Source: Salinactinospora qingdaonensis
Lineage (GTDB): Bacteria > Actinomycetota > Actinomycetes > Streptosporangiales > Streptosporangiaceae
DNA: 64,000 bases
Direction of reading: 5' to 3'
Assembly: GCF_039539445.1 (NCBI RefSeq)
Contig: NZ_BAABDD010000005.1
Coordinates: 225,966 to 289,965 of the forward strand
In this document: one piece after another, positions 28,229 to 38,100 of the stretch
Position numbering within the stretch: position 1 is the first letter of the stretch
How the letters are laid out: every line of letters starts with the position of its first letter
Notes under the pieces: model-generated
Database searches by the model: none
What the model was told of the DNA's origin: nothing
The model's input: only the letters and a program-made list of their open reading frames with translations
Program-made: the position numbers and the translations under genes

Positions 28229-28778
28229 GCGGCAGCCACGCGGCCATGACCGTGAACGCCTGGTGCGGGCTCCCCGGGAAGTGGAAGTTCGTCAGGATCT
28301 CGATGAAACCGTAGGAGTGGTACAGGCCGTGGGCGGGTGTGGCGTTTGAGGGAGTCGAGAGTACCGCCGTACGCTCCCGGCGCTGGGCGGTAAGCCGTTC
28401 CAGCATGCGCCGCCCCACGCCCTGGCCCTGCCACTGTGGATGCACGTGCACTTCGGCGACCTCGAAGGAGTCGCTGAACCACTGGTGGACCGCGGCGGGG
28501 TCGTAGAGCCGAAGTTCGTCGGTGACGACGTCGTGCCACCACTGCCCCTCCTGGCCGTGGAACCCGTAGGCGAAGCCCACCGTGGCTTCGCCGCCGGGGA
28601 GTGCGGCCAGGACGCAGTGGAACCGCGGCAGGTGGGCGTGGCGTTCCATGATGGCGCGCCTGCCGCTGAGCTGGTCGGAAGGCGGCTTCATGGCGTGGAC
28701 GTAGACATCCAGCAGCGCGGGGATCGCCTTGGTGAAGGCAGGAGCGTTCAGCTCCCACAGTTCGATGTCGGTCTCCAC
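28164..28778 (-). CDS. GNAT-family N-acetyltransferase
   Basis: 204 aa. The acetyl-CoA site is clear: VAEVHVHPQWQGQGVGRRMLERL (motif A, Q/RxxGxG/A), then HGLYHSYGFIEI (motif B). The acceptor is unknown. The C-terminal Arg-rich tail is encoded opposite the 3' end of metF, a convergent tail-to-tail overlap of 65 bp. Confidence 0.8.
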   Translation of the reverse strand: METDIELWELNAPAFTKAIPALLDVYVHAMKPPSDQLSGRRAIMERHAHLPRFHCVLAALPGGEATVGFAYGFHGQEGQWWHDVVTDELRLYDPAAVHQWFSDSFEVAEVHVHPQWQGQGVGRRMLERLTAQRRERTAVLSTPSNATPAHGLYHSYGFIEILTNFHFPGSPHQAFTVMAAWLPLRRERGRRRPADRSRGWRWTG

Positions 28779-29920
28779 GGCTACCTCGCTACCTCGCTAC
28801 CCACGAATATACGGCGCCGCGCCCGTTTTCCCCACTGCTGCGGCCGTGCCTACGCCGTCCACGCCCACGAGGGCGGGCCAACCGGCGACACGCCCCGACG
28901 CTGCCGTCCCGGCTCGGCAGTGCCCGGGCATGCCTCGCTGATGGGGGGATCGTTGCGCTCCGCTGGTGCGCCGACGCTCCTCTACGCAGCAGCCTACGGA
29001 CAGCCGTGAGGGGCGGAGGGGAGCCACGCCGAGCCCGGCGATCCTGCGTCGCCGAGGGCTCTCGACGTGCCCGGTCGATGCCCCCACCGGTGTCGTGGTC
29101 AGCTCGACCGAGACTGGCTTAGTCGAATTTCTGTTCGATATACTGGGGAGTGTGGTCCCCCTGAGGCTCGCGCTCACGGCTGCCGGAGCGGCCGACGAGT
29201 GCGGGGAGCGGCCGGGTGGGGGGAGGGGAAGCCTCTCGCTCGGCCGCGTCCATTCTGGGGCCGTTCAGCACCGCCGGCCGCCCAAGCCCCGCCCCGCCGA
29301 GCCGAGGCGGTGGCGCTGGAGACGGCTGCGGCCCAGGAGCGGCTGCGCCGCCCAGCGCCTCGCCGGAAGCCCCGTGAGCCCTCGCCGGGCCGCGTGGGTG
29401 CAACCGCTGTGCCACGAGCCGGTCCTACATGAGTCCTCCCGCGTCGTGCGCGGTGTTTCGCGGCTGCGGCCGGCGCTGGAGTGGCGACTACGTGCCAAGC
29501 GGCGGCCGCGCCCCGTGCGTGGCGTAGGGCACAGCCGCCGCTTCATCTCGTGCGTGATGGTGAGTTGTTCCGAGCCGTTCTTCCTTGGCCCCGGCCAAGG
29601 GAGGATCATTCCGCTCAGCGGTGGTGATGGAGAGCCCGAGGCGTGGTGGCCCGTACCGGCCGCACCCCGCCGGTCGACCGGCCGACTGCGGCCCCGTCGG
29701 TAGGGTCACCCCGGCTGTGGCGACATCCTCGTGTCCCATCCGGCGGGGCGGTGGGGTGGGTCCCAACACACGCCCGCTGCGTTGGGACGTTGCGAACTAC
29801 AGGCGACATGGCCGCCGTGTGGCGTGGTAACCACGCTCGGCGGCAGCCATCGCCCGCGGGTAGCCGGCAGCGAAGAAGAAACCGGGTGTCGGTGAGGCGT
29901 AACGGTGCTTGGCTGCCGGT
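28779..29920. other. 1.1-kb region without supportable gene
   Basis: Several open frames exist on both strands, but none shows a domain, conserved start signal or sensible composition; they are Arg/Pro/Gly-rich GC-driven frames. The only distinct signal is the LexA-like box and -10 hexamer at 29123-29144. It could be a gene graveyard or hold unrecognised RNA. Confidence 0.4.
29123..29138 (+). promoter_or_regulatory. LexA (SOS)-box-like palindrome with adjoining -10
   Basis: TCGAATTTCTGTTCGA matches the actinobacterial LexA consensus TCGAAC-N4-GTTCGA with one mismatch. TATACT, a good -10 hexamer, follows directly on the + strand. No SOS gene lies downstream. Confidence 0.4.
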
Positions 29921-30415
29921 CTAGAACGCATCCACGGCGCGGCGCGCCTCAGGGTCGAGCACGCCCCAGTTGATCAGTTCCTCAGTGAGGTCGGCTGGGG
30001 ACCGGTCGTAGATGACCGCCAGCGAGCGCAGGTCCTCCTGCCGGATGGAGAGGACCCGTCCGTTGTAGTCGCCGCGTTGGCTCTGGATGGTGGCGATGTA
30101 GCGCGCCAGTGGACCGGCCTTCTCCTGCGGAAGCTGCTGCATCCGCTCCAGGTCGATCACCAGCTTGGGAGTCGGCCCCAACGGGGCCGGCGCCGCGCCG
30201 CCGGGCAACAGTTCTGACATGGGCACGCCGTAGAAGTCCGCCAGTTCGGCGAGCTTCTGTACGGTCACAGCCCGGTCACCGCGTTCGTAGGAACCTACGA
30301 CGACGGCCTTCCACCGCCCATGAGATTTCTCCTCCACTCCGTGCAGGGACAGCCCCTGCTGGGTGCGGATCGCGCGCAGCCGCGCGCCAAGTGACTTCGC
30401 GTATTCCGATGGCAT
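29921..30415 (-). CDS. bldD: Developmental regulator BldD
   Basis: 164 aa. N-terminal XRE HTH (LGARLRAIRTQQGLSLHGVEEKS, SYERGDRAVTVQKLAELADFYG) and the BldD C-terminal domain. In streptomycetes BldD, bridged by tetrameric cyclic di-GMP, represses sporulation genes. The c-di-GMP signature RGD-x8-RQDD appears as RGD at 114-116 and RQED at 125-128, with Glu at position 127 where Streptomyces has Asp. ATG 30415 matches the family start; the longer frame adds 24 unrelated residues. Presence of this gene supports a sporulating or mycelial actinomycete. Confidence 0.93.
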   Translation of the reverse strand: MPSEYAKSLGARLRAIRTQQGLSLHGVEEKSHGRWKAVVVGSYERGDRAVTVQKLAELADFYGVPMSELLPGGAAPAPLGPTPKLVIDLERMQQLPQEKAGPLARYIATIQSQRGDYNGRVLSIRQEDLRSLAVIYDRSPADLTEELINWGVLDPEARRAVDAF

Positions 30416-30943
30416 CTTCTTCGTCGCTCCCCGGCCGTGAAATTGGCTGGTGTGGGCGGCGGACCCCCGATTCGCTCGGTTGCGCACCGGCCCCCGATTT
30501 GGCGTTCTACGTCGTCTCGCGGGGTCGGCTTGGCGCCGTCCCGCCCAGATTGGTTACGGACAGTGACGGTAAAGCGGTGAGCGCGCCAGGTCAAGCCGTT
30601 AGGTGAAAACGCGACTAATCAGTGGCCAAACTGTGTGTAAGTGAGAAGAGCTTCAGGACAATCTCAAATGCGACACATCACATGACTGTCGGCATACGGG
30701 AATCCCTGGTGCGTAAGGCTTTTCGTCGTTATATGGGGGGTTCGAGAGGGGCAGCGACGCCAGCTCAGGAGAGAGATTCAGTGAATGTCAATACTTTAGT
30801 TTGTGACAAACGCAACATTTTTTCCTAGGGTGTGGCCTTGCCGCGTAGGTTCTCGCAGCTCCGGGGGTAGTCGTGACTGCGCTTCGCGTCGGTTCCGATC
30901 GGCCGCGCTGATAACGTGATGGCCGTCCGACGTCCTTTAACGA
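30416..30943. other. bldD-pyrR intergenic region
   Basis: Divergent promoter region of about 530 bp. It is less GC-rich around 30620-30830 and holds no gene I can support. GATAAC at 30910-30915 is a plausible -10 for the pyr operon. Confidence 0.4.
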
Positions 30944-30961
30944 CCTGTCCAGTGAGGCAGG
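30944..30961 (+). promoter_or_regulatory. PyrR-binding RNA loop overlapping the pyrR ribosome-binding site
   Basis: CCTG-TCCAGTGAGG-CAGG: a short stem whose loop contains UCCAGUGAGG, matching the PyrR-binding consensus UCCNGNGAGG. The Shine-Dalgarno stretch GGAAGGGGG (30961-30969) begins in the 3' arm. PyrR bound with UMP would block translation of pyrR and, by coupling, pyrB. This is the mechanism shown for mycobacterial PyrR, unlike transcription attenuation in Bacillus. Confidence 0.8.
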
Positions 30962-30978
30962 GAAGGGGGTCACCTGCG

Positions 30979-31659
30979 ATGTCTGCCCAAGGGCACACAC
31001 CTACCTCTGACGACGACGCCCCAGAGGCGGCGCCGTCCCACCGCGGAACCCGCGAGCCCAGCGCCGAGGCCCGCGCCGTCCTCGAAGCTCCCGAGATCGA
31101 TCGGGCGCTGACCCGCATCGCCCACGAAGTGCTGGAACGCACCAAGGGCGGTGCCGACATCACCCTGCTGGGCATCCCCACGCGCGGCGTTCCACTCGCG
31201 CGACGCCTGGCCGAGCGCATCCAAAGGGTCGAGGATCGCGACGTCCCCTGGGGATCGCTCGACATCACCATGTACCGCGATGACCTGCGGCTGGCCCCCG
31301 CCCGGGCCCTGGGGCGCACCGAAATCCCCACCGGCGGCATCGACGGCCACCTCGTGGTCCTCGTCGACGACGTGCTCTTCTCCGGGCGCACCGTCCGCGC
31401 CGCCCTCGACGCCCTCAGCGACTTGGGGCGCCCGCGAGCCGTCCAGCTCGCCGCCCTCGTCGACCGCGGCCACCGCGAGCTGCCCATCCGCGCCGACTAC
31501 GTCGGCAAGAACCTGCCCACCTCGCTGCGCGAGAGCGTCACCGTGCTGCTGCACGAGCTCGATGGTCGCGACGCCGTCCTCCTCGGGCCTGCGCGCCCGC
31601 GCGCGGGACATCCGGCCGACTCACAGCGCCATACCGGCGCAGAGGGCGAGAGATCATGA
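30979..31659 (+). CDS. pyrR: Bifunctional pyr operon regulator / uracil phosphoribosyltransferase
   Basis: 226 aa. PRTase fold with PRPP loop VLVDDVLFSGRT (127-138) and the PyrR blocks LLGIPTRGVPLA, ITMYRDDL and LPIRADYVGKNLPTS. It senses UMP and PRPP and binds the leader loop just upstream. The N-terminal 30 residues and the C-terminal 25 are extra, hydrophilic and variable. First gene of the pyrimidine operon; its stop overlaps pyrB as ATGA. Confidence 0.95.
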   Translation: MSAQGHTPTSDDDAPEAAPSHRGTREPSAEARAVLEAPEIDRALTRIAHEVLERTKGGADITLLGIPTRGVPLARRLAERIQRVEDRDVPWGSLDITMYRDDLRLAPARALGRTEIPTGGIDGHLVVLVDDVLFSGRTVRAALDALSDLGRPRAVQLAALVDRGHRELPIRADYVGKNLPTSLRESVTVLLHELDGRDAVLLGPARPRAGHPADSQRHTGAEGERS

Positions 31660-32582
31660 GACATCTGCTGCGCGCCGGTGACCTCTCCTGGGATGAGGCC
31701 ACGCTGGTCCTCGACACCACCCGGGAGCTTGCCCAAGTCAGCGATCGCTCCGTCAAGAAACTGCCCACGCTGCGCGGCCGAACCGTGGTCAACCTCTTCT
31801 ACGAGGACTCCACCCGCACCCGCACGTCCTTTGAACTGGCCGCCAAGCGGCTCTCCGCCGATGTGATCAACTTCTCGGCGAAAGGCTCCAGCGTCTCCAA
31901 AGGGGAGGGGCTCAAAGACACCGCCCTGACGCTGCAAGCCATGGGAGCCGACGGCGTGGTCATCCGCCACGACTCCTCCGGCGCGGCCCGCCGCCTGGCC
32001 ACCTGGATCGACGGCAGCGTCCTCAACGCCGGCGACGGCATGCACGAGCACCCCACCCAAGCGTTGCTGGACGCCTACACGATGCGCGAACGTCTCGGCC
32101 GCCTGGAGGGGCTGCGCGTGGCCATCGTCGGCGACATCCTCCACAGCCGGGTGGCGCGCTCCAACGTCTGGCTCCTGGCCACGCTCGGCGCCGAGGTCAC
32201 CTTGGTGGCCCCGCCCACTCTCGTACCGGTGTCGGTGAGCACGTGGCCGTGCGCCGTCTCCTATGACCTCGAAGCGGTGCTGCCCAAGACCGACGTCGTC
32301 ATGATGCTGCGCGTCCAAGCCGAACGGATGCAGGCCGCGTTCTTTCCCACCGCCCGCGAGTACAGTCGTCGTTACGGACTCGACGGCGACCGCTTCGCGC
32401 TGTTGCCCGACCACGCCATCGTCATGCACCCAGGGCCGATGGTGCGCGGCATGGAGATCTCCGCCGAAGTCGCCGACTCGCCGCGCTCCACCATCACCGA
32501 GCAGGTAGCCAACGGAGTGAGCGTGCGCATGGCCGTGCTGTATCTGCTGCTGGGCGGCTCCGAGCCCGCCTTCGGGAACTAG
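31656..32582 (+). CDS. pyrB: Aspartate carbamoyltransferase, catalytic chain
   Basis: 308 aa. Carbamoyl phosphate + aspartate to carbamoyl aspartate. STRTRTSFE (52-60) is the carbamoyl-phosphate signature; MHEHPTQALLDAYT, VAIVGDILHSRVARSN and MHPGPMVRG follow. No pyrI regulatory chain is present. Start ATG overlaps the pyrR stop. Confidence 0.96.
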   Translation: MRHLLRAGDLSWDEATLVLDTTRELAQVSDRSVKKLPTLRGRTVVNLFYEDSTRTRTSFELAAKRLSADVINFSAKGSSVSKGEGLKDTALTLQAMGADGVVIRHDSSGAARRLATWIDGSVLNAGDGMHEHPTQALLDAYTMRERLGRLEGLRVAIVGDILHSRVARSNVWLLATLGAEVTLVAPPTLVPVSVSTWPCAVSYDLEAVLPKTDVVMMLRVQAERMQAAFFPTAREYSRRYGLDGDRFALLPDHAIVMHPGPMVRGMEISAEVADSPRSTITEQVANGVSVRMAVLYLLLGGSEPAFGN

Positions 32583-32593
32583 AGGGACCCGTA

Positions 32594-33901
32594 TTGAGCA
32601 CCACTGACAACGCCCGCGTAATCCGCGGTGCCCGCATCCTCGGCGGCGAGCCCGCCGACATCCTGGTGCGCGGCGGCGTCATCGCCGGCTTCGACGCTGA
32701 GGCCGAGACCGCTGCCCGCGCCGGCACCGAAGTCATCGACGCCCACGGCCTGTTCGCGCTGCCCGGTCTGGTCGACCTCCACACGCACCTGCGCGAGCCC
32801 GGACGTGAGGACGCCGAGACCGTCACCAGCGGCTCCAAGGCCGCGGCCATGGGGGGCTACACCGCCGTGCACGCCATGGCCAACACCGATCCGGTGGCCG
32901 ACACCGCCGGCGTCGTCGAGCAGGTGTGGCGCCTGGGCCGCGACGCCGGGTACTGCCACGTGCAACCGGTCGGCGCCGTCACCCACAATCTCGACGGCAC
33001 CCACCTGGCCGAACTGGGCGCGATGGCCGACTCCCTTGCCGACGTGCGGGTCTTTTCCGACGACGGCAAATGTGTCTCCGATCCGCTGCTGATGCGGCGC
33101 GCGCTGGAGTACGTCAAAGCGTTCGGCGGCGTCGTGGCTCAGCACGCCCAAGAGCCCCGGCTGACCGAGCACGCCCAGATGAACGAGGGCGTGGTCTCCG
33201 ACCGGCTCGGGCTGACCGGCTGGCCCGCCGTGGCCGAGGAGGCCATCATCGCGCGCGACTGCCTGTTGGCCGAACATGTCGGGTCGCGGCTGCACATCTG
33301 CCACGTCTCCACCAAGGGCTCGGTGCAGATCCTGCGCTGGGCCAAGAGCCGTGGCTGCGACGTGACCGCTGAGGTCACCCCCCACCATCTGCTGCTCACT
33401 GAGGAGCTGGCCGAAAGCTACGACCCCATCTACAAGGTCAACCCTCCGTTGCGCACCGCCGAGGATGTGCACGCCCTGCGCGAGGCTCTCGCCGAGGGCA
33501 CGATCGACTGTGTGGCCACCGACCACGCTCCTCACCCGGTGGAGGCCAAAGAGGCCGAGTGGTCCAACGCCGCCATGGGCATGCTCGGACTGGAGACCGC
33601 GCTCTCGGTTGTGCAGCACACCATGGTCGACACCGGTCTGCTCGACTGGCCCGCCCTCGCCGACCGGATGTCGGCCACTCCTGCCCGCATCGGTCGTCTG
33701 CCGGGCCAGGGGCGTCCGCTGGCTGTGGGCGAGCCCGCCAACATCACGCTCTACGACGCGGGCGCGGCCCGCGAGATCGATCCCGCCGCGATGGTCTCCA
33801 AGAGTGCCAACACTCCCTACGGGAGCATGACCCTGCCCGGTCGGGTCGTGGCCACGTTCCTGCGCGGCGTTCCGACGGTCCTCGATGGGAAGATGCAGTG
33901 A
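32594..33901 (+). CDS. pyrC: Dihydroorotase
   Basis: 435 aa class I amidohydrolase that cyclises carbamoyl aspartate. Metal ligands DLHTHLREPG (61-70; H63, H65), carboxylate/metal region with VFSDDGKCV, HICHVSTKGSV, TAEVTPHHLLL and CVATDHAPH. It uses a TTG start at 32594, 11 nt after pyrB. Its TGA overlaps the carA GTG. Confidence 0.95.
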   Translation: MSTTDNARVIRGARILGGEPADILVRGGVIAGFDAEAETAARAGTEVIDAHGLFALPGLVDLHTHLREPGREDAETVTSGSKAAAMGGYTAVHAMANTDPVADTAGVVEQVWRLGRDAGYCHVQPVGAVTHNLDGTHLAELGAMADSLADVRVFSDDGKCVSDPLLMRRALEYVKAFGGVVAQHAQEPRLTEHAQMNEGVVSDRLGLTGWPAVAEEAIIARDCLLAEHVGSRLHICHVSTKGSVQILRWAKSRGCDVTAEVTPHHLLLTEELAESYDPIYKVNPPLRTAEDVHALREALAEGTIDCVATDHAPHPVEAKEAEWSNAAMGMLGLETALSVVQHTMVDTGLLDWPALADRMSATPARIGRLPGQGRPLAVGEPANITLYDAGAAREIDPAAMVSKSANTPYGSMTLPGRVVATFLRGVPTVLDGKMQ

Positions 33902-35082
33902 CGAAAGAAGCACCCAGTCCAGCCAGCACAGCCGTACCGCCGGCCTCGGCCGCCCGCGACGGGGTTCCCGCGATCCTCGTGCTGGAGGACGGCCGCGTCT
34001 TCCACGGTCGCTCCTTTGGCGCTCCAGGCGAAACCTTCGGTGAGGCGGTCTTCAACACCGGCATGACCGGCTACCAGGAGACGCTCACCGATCCCTCCTA
34101 CCACCGCCAGATCGTGGCGATGACCGCTCCGCACATCGGCAACACCGGCATCAACGACGACGACCCTGAGTCGGGGCGCGTCTGGGTCGCCGGCTACGTC
34201 GTGCGCGAACCCGCCCGCATCCCGTCCAACTGGCGCTCCCAACGCAGCCTCGACGACGAGCTGCGCGCCCAGGGCGTCGTGGGCATCGCGATCTCCGGCA
34301 CCCGCGCGCTCACCCGCCATCTGCGGGAGCGCGGCGCCATGCGCGCCGCTATCAGCACCGTCGAACTCGACCCGGCGACGCTGACCCAGCGCGTCCTGGA
34401 CAGCCCGAAGATGAGCGGGTCCGCTCTGGCCCAGGAGGTCACCACCAGCGAGCCCTACACCGTGCACCCGCCCCAGGGGGCCACGCCCCAGTTCCGGGTG
34501 GCCGCGGTCGACTTGGGTATCAAGGCCATGACCCCGCAGCGCCTGGCCGAACGCGGCTGTGAGGTCACCGTGCTGCCCGCCAGCGTGACCGCCGAGGAGA
34601 TCCTCGCCTACCGGCCCGACGGGGTTTTCTTCAGCAACGGTCCCGGCGACCCGGCCACCGCCGAGACCGCGGTGGCCGCGATGCGCGGTGTCCTCGACGC
34701 GGGCACGCCGCTGTTCGGCATCTGTTTTGGCAACCAGATCTTGGGGCGCGCCCTGGGGTTGGGCACCTACAAGCTGCGCTTTGGCCACCGCGGCGTCAAC
34801 CAACCGGTGCGCGACGTGCACACCAAACGGGTGCACATCACCAGCCACAACCATGGCTTCGCGGTGGACGCGCCCACCGACGGTCCCTTCGACACGCCCT
34901 ATGGCCGCGCCGAGGTCAGCCACATCGATCTCAACGACAATGTGGTGGAGGGGCTGCGGCTGTTGGACCGTCCCGCCTTCAGCGTCCAATACCACCCGGA
35001 GGCCGCCGCGGGGCCTCACGACGCCGCAGAACTGTTCGACGCCTTCTGCGCGCTGATGGCCGAGCACCGCGACTCGGCTTGA
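33898..35082 (+). CDS. carA: Carbamoyl-phosphate synthase small (glutaminase) subunit
   Basis: 394 aa. N-terminal CarA domain (ILVLEDGRVFHGRSFGA, FNTGMTGYQETLTDPSY) and class I glutamine amidotransferase with nucleophile Cys in FGICFGNQILGRAL and the His/Glu of QYHPEAAAGP. It supplies ammonia to CarB. The GTG at 33898 overlaps the pyrC stop (GTGA); the first 25 residues are a variable Ala/Pro-rich tail. Confidence 0.94.
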   Translation: MTKEAPSPASTAVPPASAARDGVPAILVLEDGRVFHGRSFGAPGETFGEAVFNTGMTGYQETLTDPSYHRQIVAMTAPHIGNTGINDDDPESGRVWVAGYVVREPARIPSNWRSQRSLDDELRAQGVVGIAISGTRALTRHLRERGAMRAAISTVELDPATLTQRVLDSPKMSGSALAQEVTTSEPYTVHPPQGATPQFRVAAVDLGIKAMTPQRLAERGCEVTVLPASVTAEEILAYRPDGVFFSNGPGDPATAETAVAAMRGVLDAGTPLFGICFGNQILGRALGLGTYKLRFGHRGVNQPVRDVHTKRVHITSHNHGFAVDAPTDGPFDTPYGRAEVSHIDLNDNVVEGLRLLDRPAFSVQYHPEAAAGPHDAAELFDAFCALMAEHRDSA

Positions 35083-35152
35083 TCCCGTTCCCACCGCGGC
35101 GCCCGCGCCGTTTGCCGCGGACTCCACCCAACCGTTTCCGAGAAGGAAAGTA

Positions 35153-38100
35153 ATGCCGCGCCGTAGTGACCTGTCATCTGTTCTCGTGATCGGCTCGGGG
35201 CCGATCGTTATCGGTCAGGCGTGCGAGTTCGACTACTCCGGCACCCAAGCCTGCCGCGTGCTCAAGGCCGAGGGTCTGCGCGTCATCCTGGTCAACTCCA
35301 ACCCGGCCACGATCATGACCGACCCCGAGTTCGCCGACGCCACCTACGTCGAGCCGATCACGCCCGACATGGTCGAAAAGATCATCGCCAAGGAACGCCC
35401 CGACGCCCTGCTGCCCACCCTGGGCGGGCAGACCGCGCTCAACACCGCGGTCGCCCTGCACGAGTCGGGCGTGCTCGCCAAGTACAACGTGGAGCTGATC
35501 GGCGCCAACATCGAGGCCATCCAGTCGGGGGAGGATCGCGACTCCTTCAAGGAGATCGTCGAGCGCATCGGCGGTGAGTCGGCCCGCTCGCGCATCTGCC
35601 ATTCGTTGCAGGAGTGTCTGGATGTGGCCGAGGAGTTGGGCTATCCCGTGGTGGTGCGCCCCTCCTTCACCATGGGCGGGGCCGGCTCGGGGTTCGCCCA
35701 TGACGAGGCCGAGTTGCGCCGCATCGCCGGCCAAGGGTTGTCGCTCTCGCCCACCCACGAGGTGCTGCTGGAGGAGTCCATCCTGGGGTGGAAGGAGTAC
35801 GAACTGGAGCTGATGCGCGACGGCAACGACAACGTGGTCGTCGTCTGCTCCATCGAAAACTTCGACCCGATGGGGGTGCACACCGGCGACTCCATCACCG
35901 TGGCGCCCTCGATGACGTTGACCGACCGCGAGTACCAGCGCATGCGCGATATCGGCATCGCGGTCATCCGTGAGGTCGGCGTTGACACGGGGGGCTGCAA
36001 CATCCAGTTCGCCGTCCACCCTGGCACGGGGCGCATCATCGTCATCGAGATGAATCCGCGCGTGTCGCGGTCCTCGGCGTTGGCCTCCAAGGCCACCGGG
36101 TTTCCCATCGCCAAGATCGCGGCCAAGCTCGCCGTGGGCTACACCCTCGACGAGATCCCCAACGACATCACCGCCGAGACGCCGGCCAGCTTCGAGCCCA
36201 GTCTCGACTACGTCGTGGTCAAGGTGCCCCGGTTCGCCTTCGAGAAGTTCCCCGGCGCCGACACCTCGTTGACCACGACCATGAAGTCGGTGGGGGAGGC
36301 CATGGCGATCGGCCGTTCCTTCCCCGAAGCCCTCCAGAAGGCCATGCGCTCCCTGGAAAAGGAAGGGGTAGGGCTGACCTGGGCGGGCGAGCCCGGCGCC
36401 AAGGAGGAGCTGCTACAGGCGGTGGCCACGCCCACCGAGACGAGGCTGCGCCAGGTCCAGCAGGCCATCCGCGCCGGTGCCACCGTGGCCGAGCTGCACG
36501 CCGCCACCGGCATCGACCCCTGGTTCCTCGACCAGCTCTTGGCGCTGGAGGAGGTCGCCACCGAGTTGGCCGCGGCCCCCAAGCTCGAAGGGGAGCTGCT
36601 GCGCACGGCCAAACAGGTGGGCTTTTCCGATGTCCAGATCGGCGAGATCGTGGGCAAATCCGAGGAGGTCGTGCGCGAGCTGCGCCACGCGCTGGGCATC
36701 CACCCGGTGTATCTGACCGTCGACACCTGCGCCGCCGAGTTCGCCGCCCAGACGCCCTACCTCTACTCCAGCTACGACGAGGACACCGAAGTCCCCGAGA
36801 GCACGCGCCCCAAGGTCATCATCTTGGGCTCGGGACCCAACCGCATCGGCCAAGGGGTGGAGTTCGACTACTCCTGTGTGCACGCCTCGTTCGCCCTCTC
36901 AGCGGCCGGCTACGAGACGGTCATGGTCAACTGCAACCCCGAGACCGTCTCCACCGACTACGACACCAGCGACCGGCTCTACTTCGAGCCGCTGACCCTG
37001 GAGGACGTGCTCGAAGTCGTGCGCGCCGAGCAGCGCACCGGCCACGTCATAGGCGTGATCGTGCAACTGGGCGGGCAGACCCCGCTCGGGCTGGCGCGCC
37101 GCCTCAAAGAGGCCGGTGTGCCCATCGTGGGCACCACGCCGGAAAACATCGACCTGGCCGAGGACCGCGGCTCCTTTGGCCGGGTCCTCGCCGAGGCCGG
37201 GTTGCCCGCGCCCAAGCACGGCACCGCCCGCTCCTTCGAGGAGGCCAAACTCGTCGCCGACGAGGTTGGCTACCCCGTCTTGGTGCGCCCCTCCTACGTC
37301 CTGGGCGGGCGCGGCATGGAGATCGTCTACAACGAGGAGATGCTGCGCGCCTACATCGAGCGCAACGCCGAGGTCAGCCCCGAGTATCCGATGCTGATCG
37401 ACCGGTTCCTCGACGAGGCCATCGAGTTGGACGTCGACGCCCTCTACGACGGCGAGGAACTGTATCTGGGGGGCGTGATGGAGCACATCGAGGAGGCCGG
37501 AATCCACTCCGGCGACTCCGCGTGCGCGCTGCCCTCGATCACCTTGGGCCGTGAGGACATCGAGCGCATCCGCTACTCCACAGAGGGCATCGCCCGCGGC
37601 ACGGGGGTGCGCGGCCTACTCAACGTCCAGTACGCGCTCGCCTCAGGCGTGCTTTATGTGCTGGAAGCCAACCCGCGCGCCTCGCGCACCGTCCCGTTCG
37701 TGTCCAAGGCCACCGCGGTCCCGCTGGCCAAGGCAGCCGCCCGCGTCATGATGGGCACCTCCGTCGCCGAGCTGCGCGGCGAGGGCATCCTGCCCGCCCA
37801 CGGCGACGGCGGTACGCTACCCATGGACGCGCCGGTGGCGGTCAAGGAGGCGGTCCTGCCGTTCAACCGTTTCATCGACAAGCACGGCGAGGGCGTCGAC
37901 ACCGTCCTCAGCCCCGAGATGCGCTCTACCGGCGAGGTCATGGGGCTCGACTCCGGGTTCGGCCCCGCCTACGCAAAGTCCCAACTGGCCGCCTACGGGT
38001 CCCTGCCGCTGTCGGGGCGCGTGTTCGTCTCCGTGGCCAACCGCCACAAGCGCACGATGATCTTCCCCGTCAAACGGTTGGCCGACCTCGGCTTTGAGAT

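Noticed and set aside
28966..29703. 245-codon + frame in the 28.8-29.9 kb gap
   Set aside because: Arg/Pro/Gly-rich, no domain, no ribosome-binding site; typical high-GC spurious frame.
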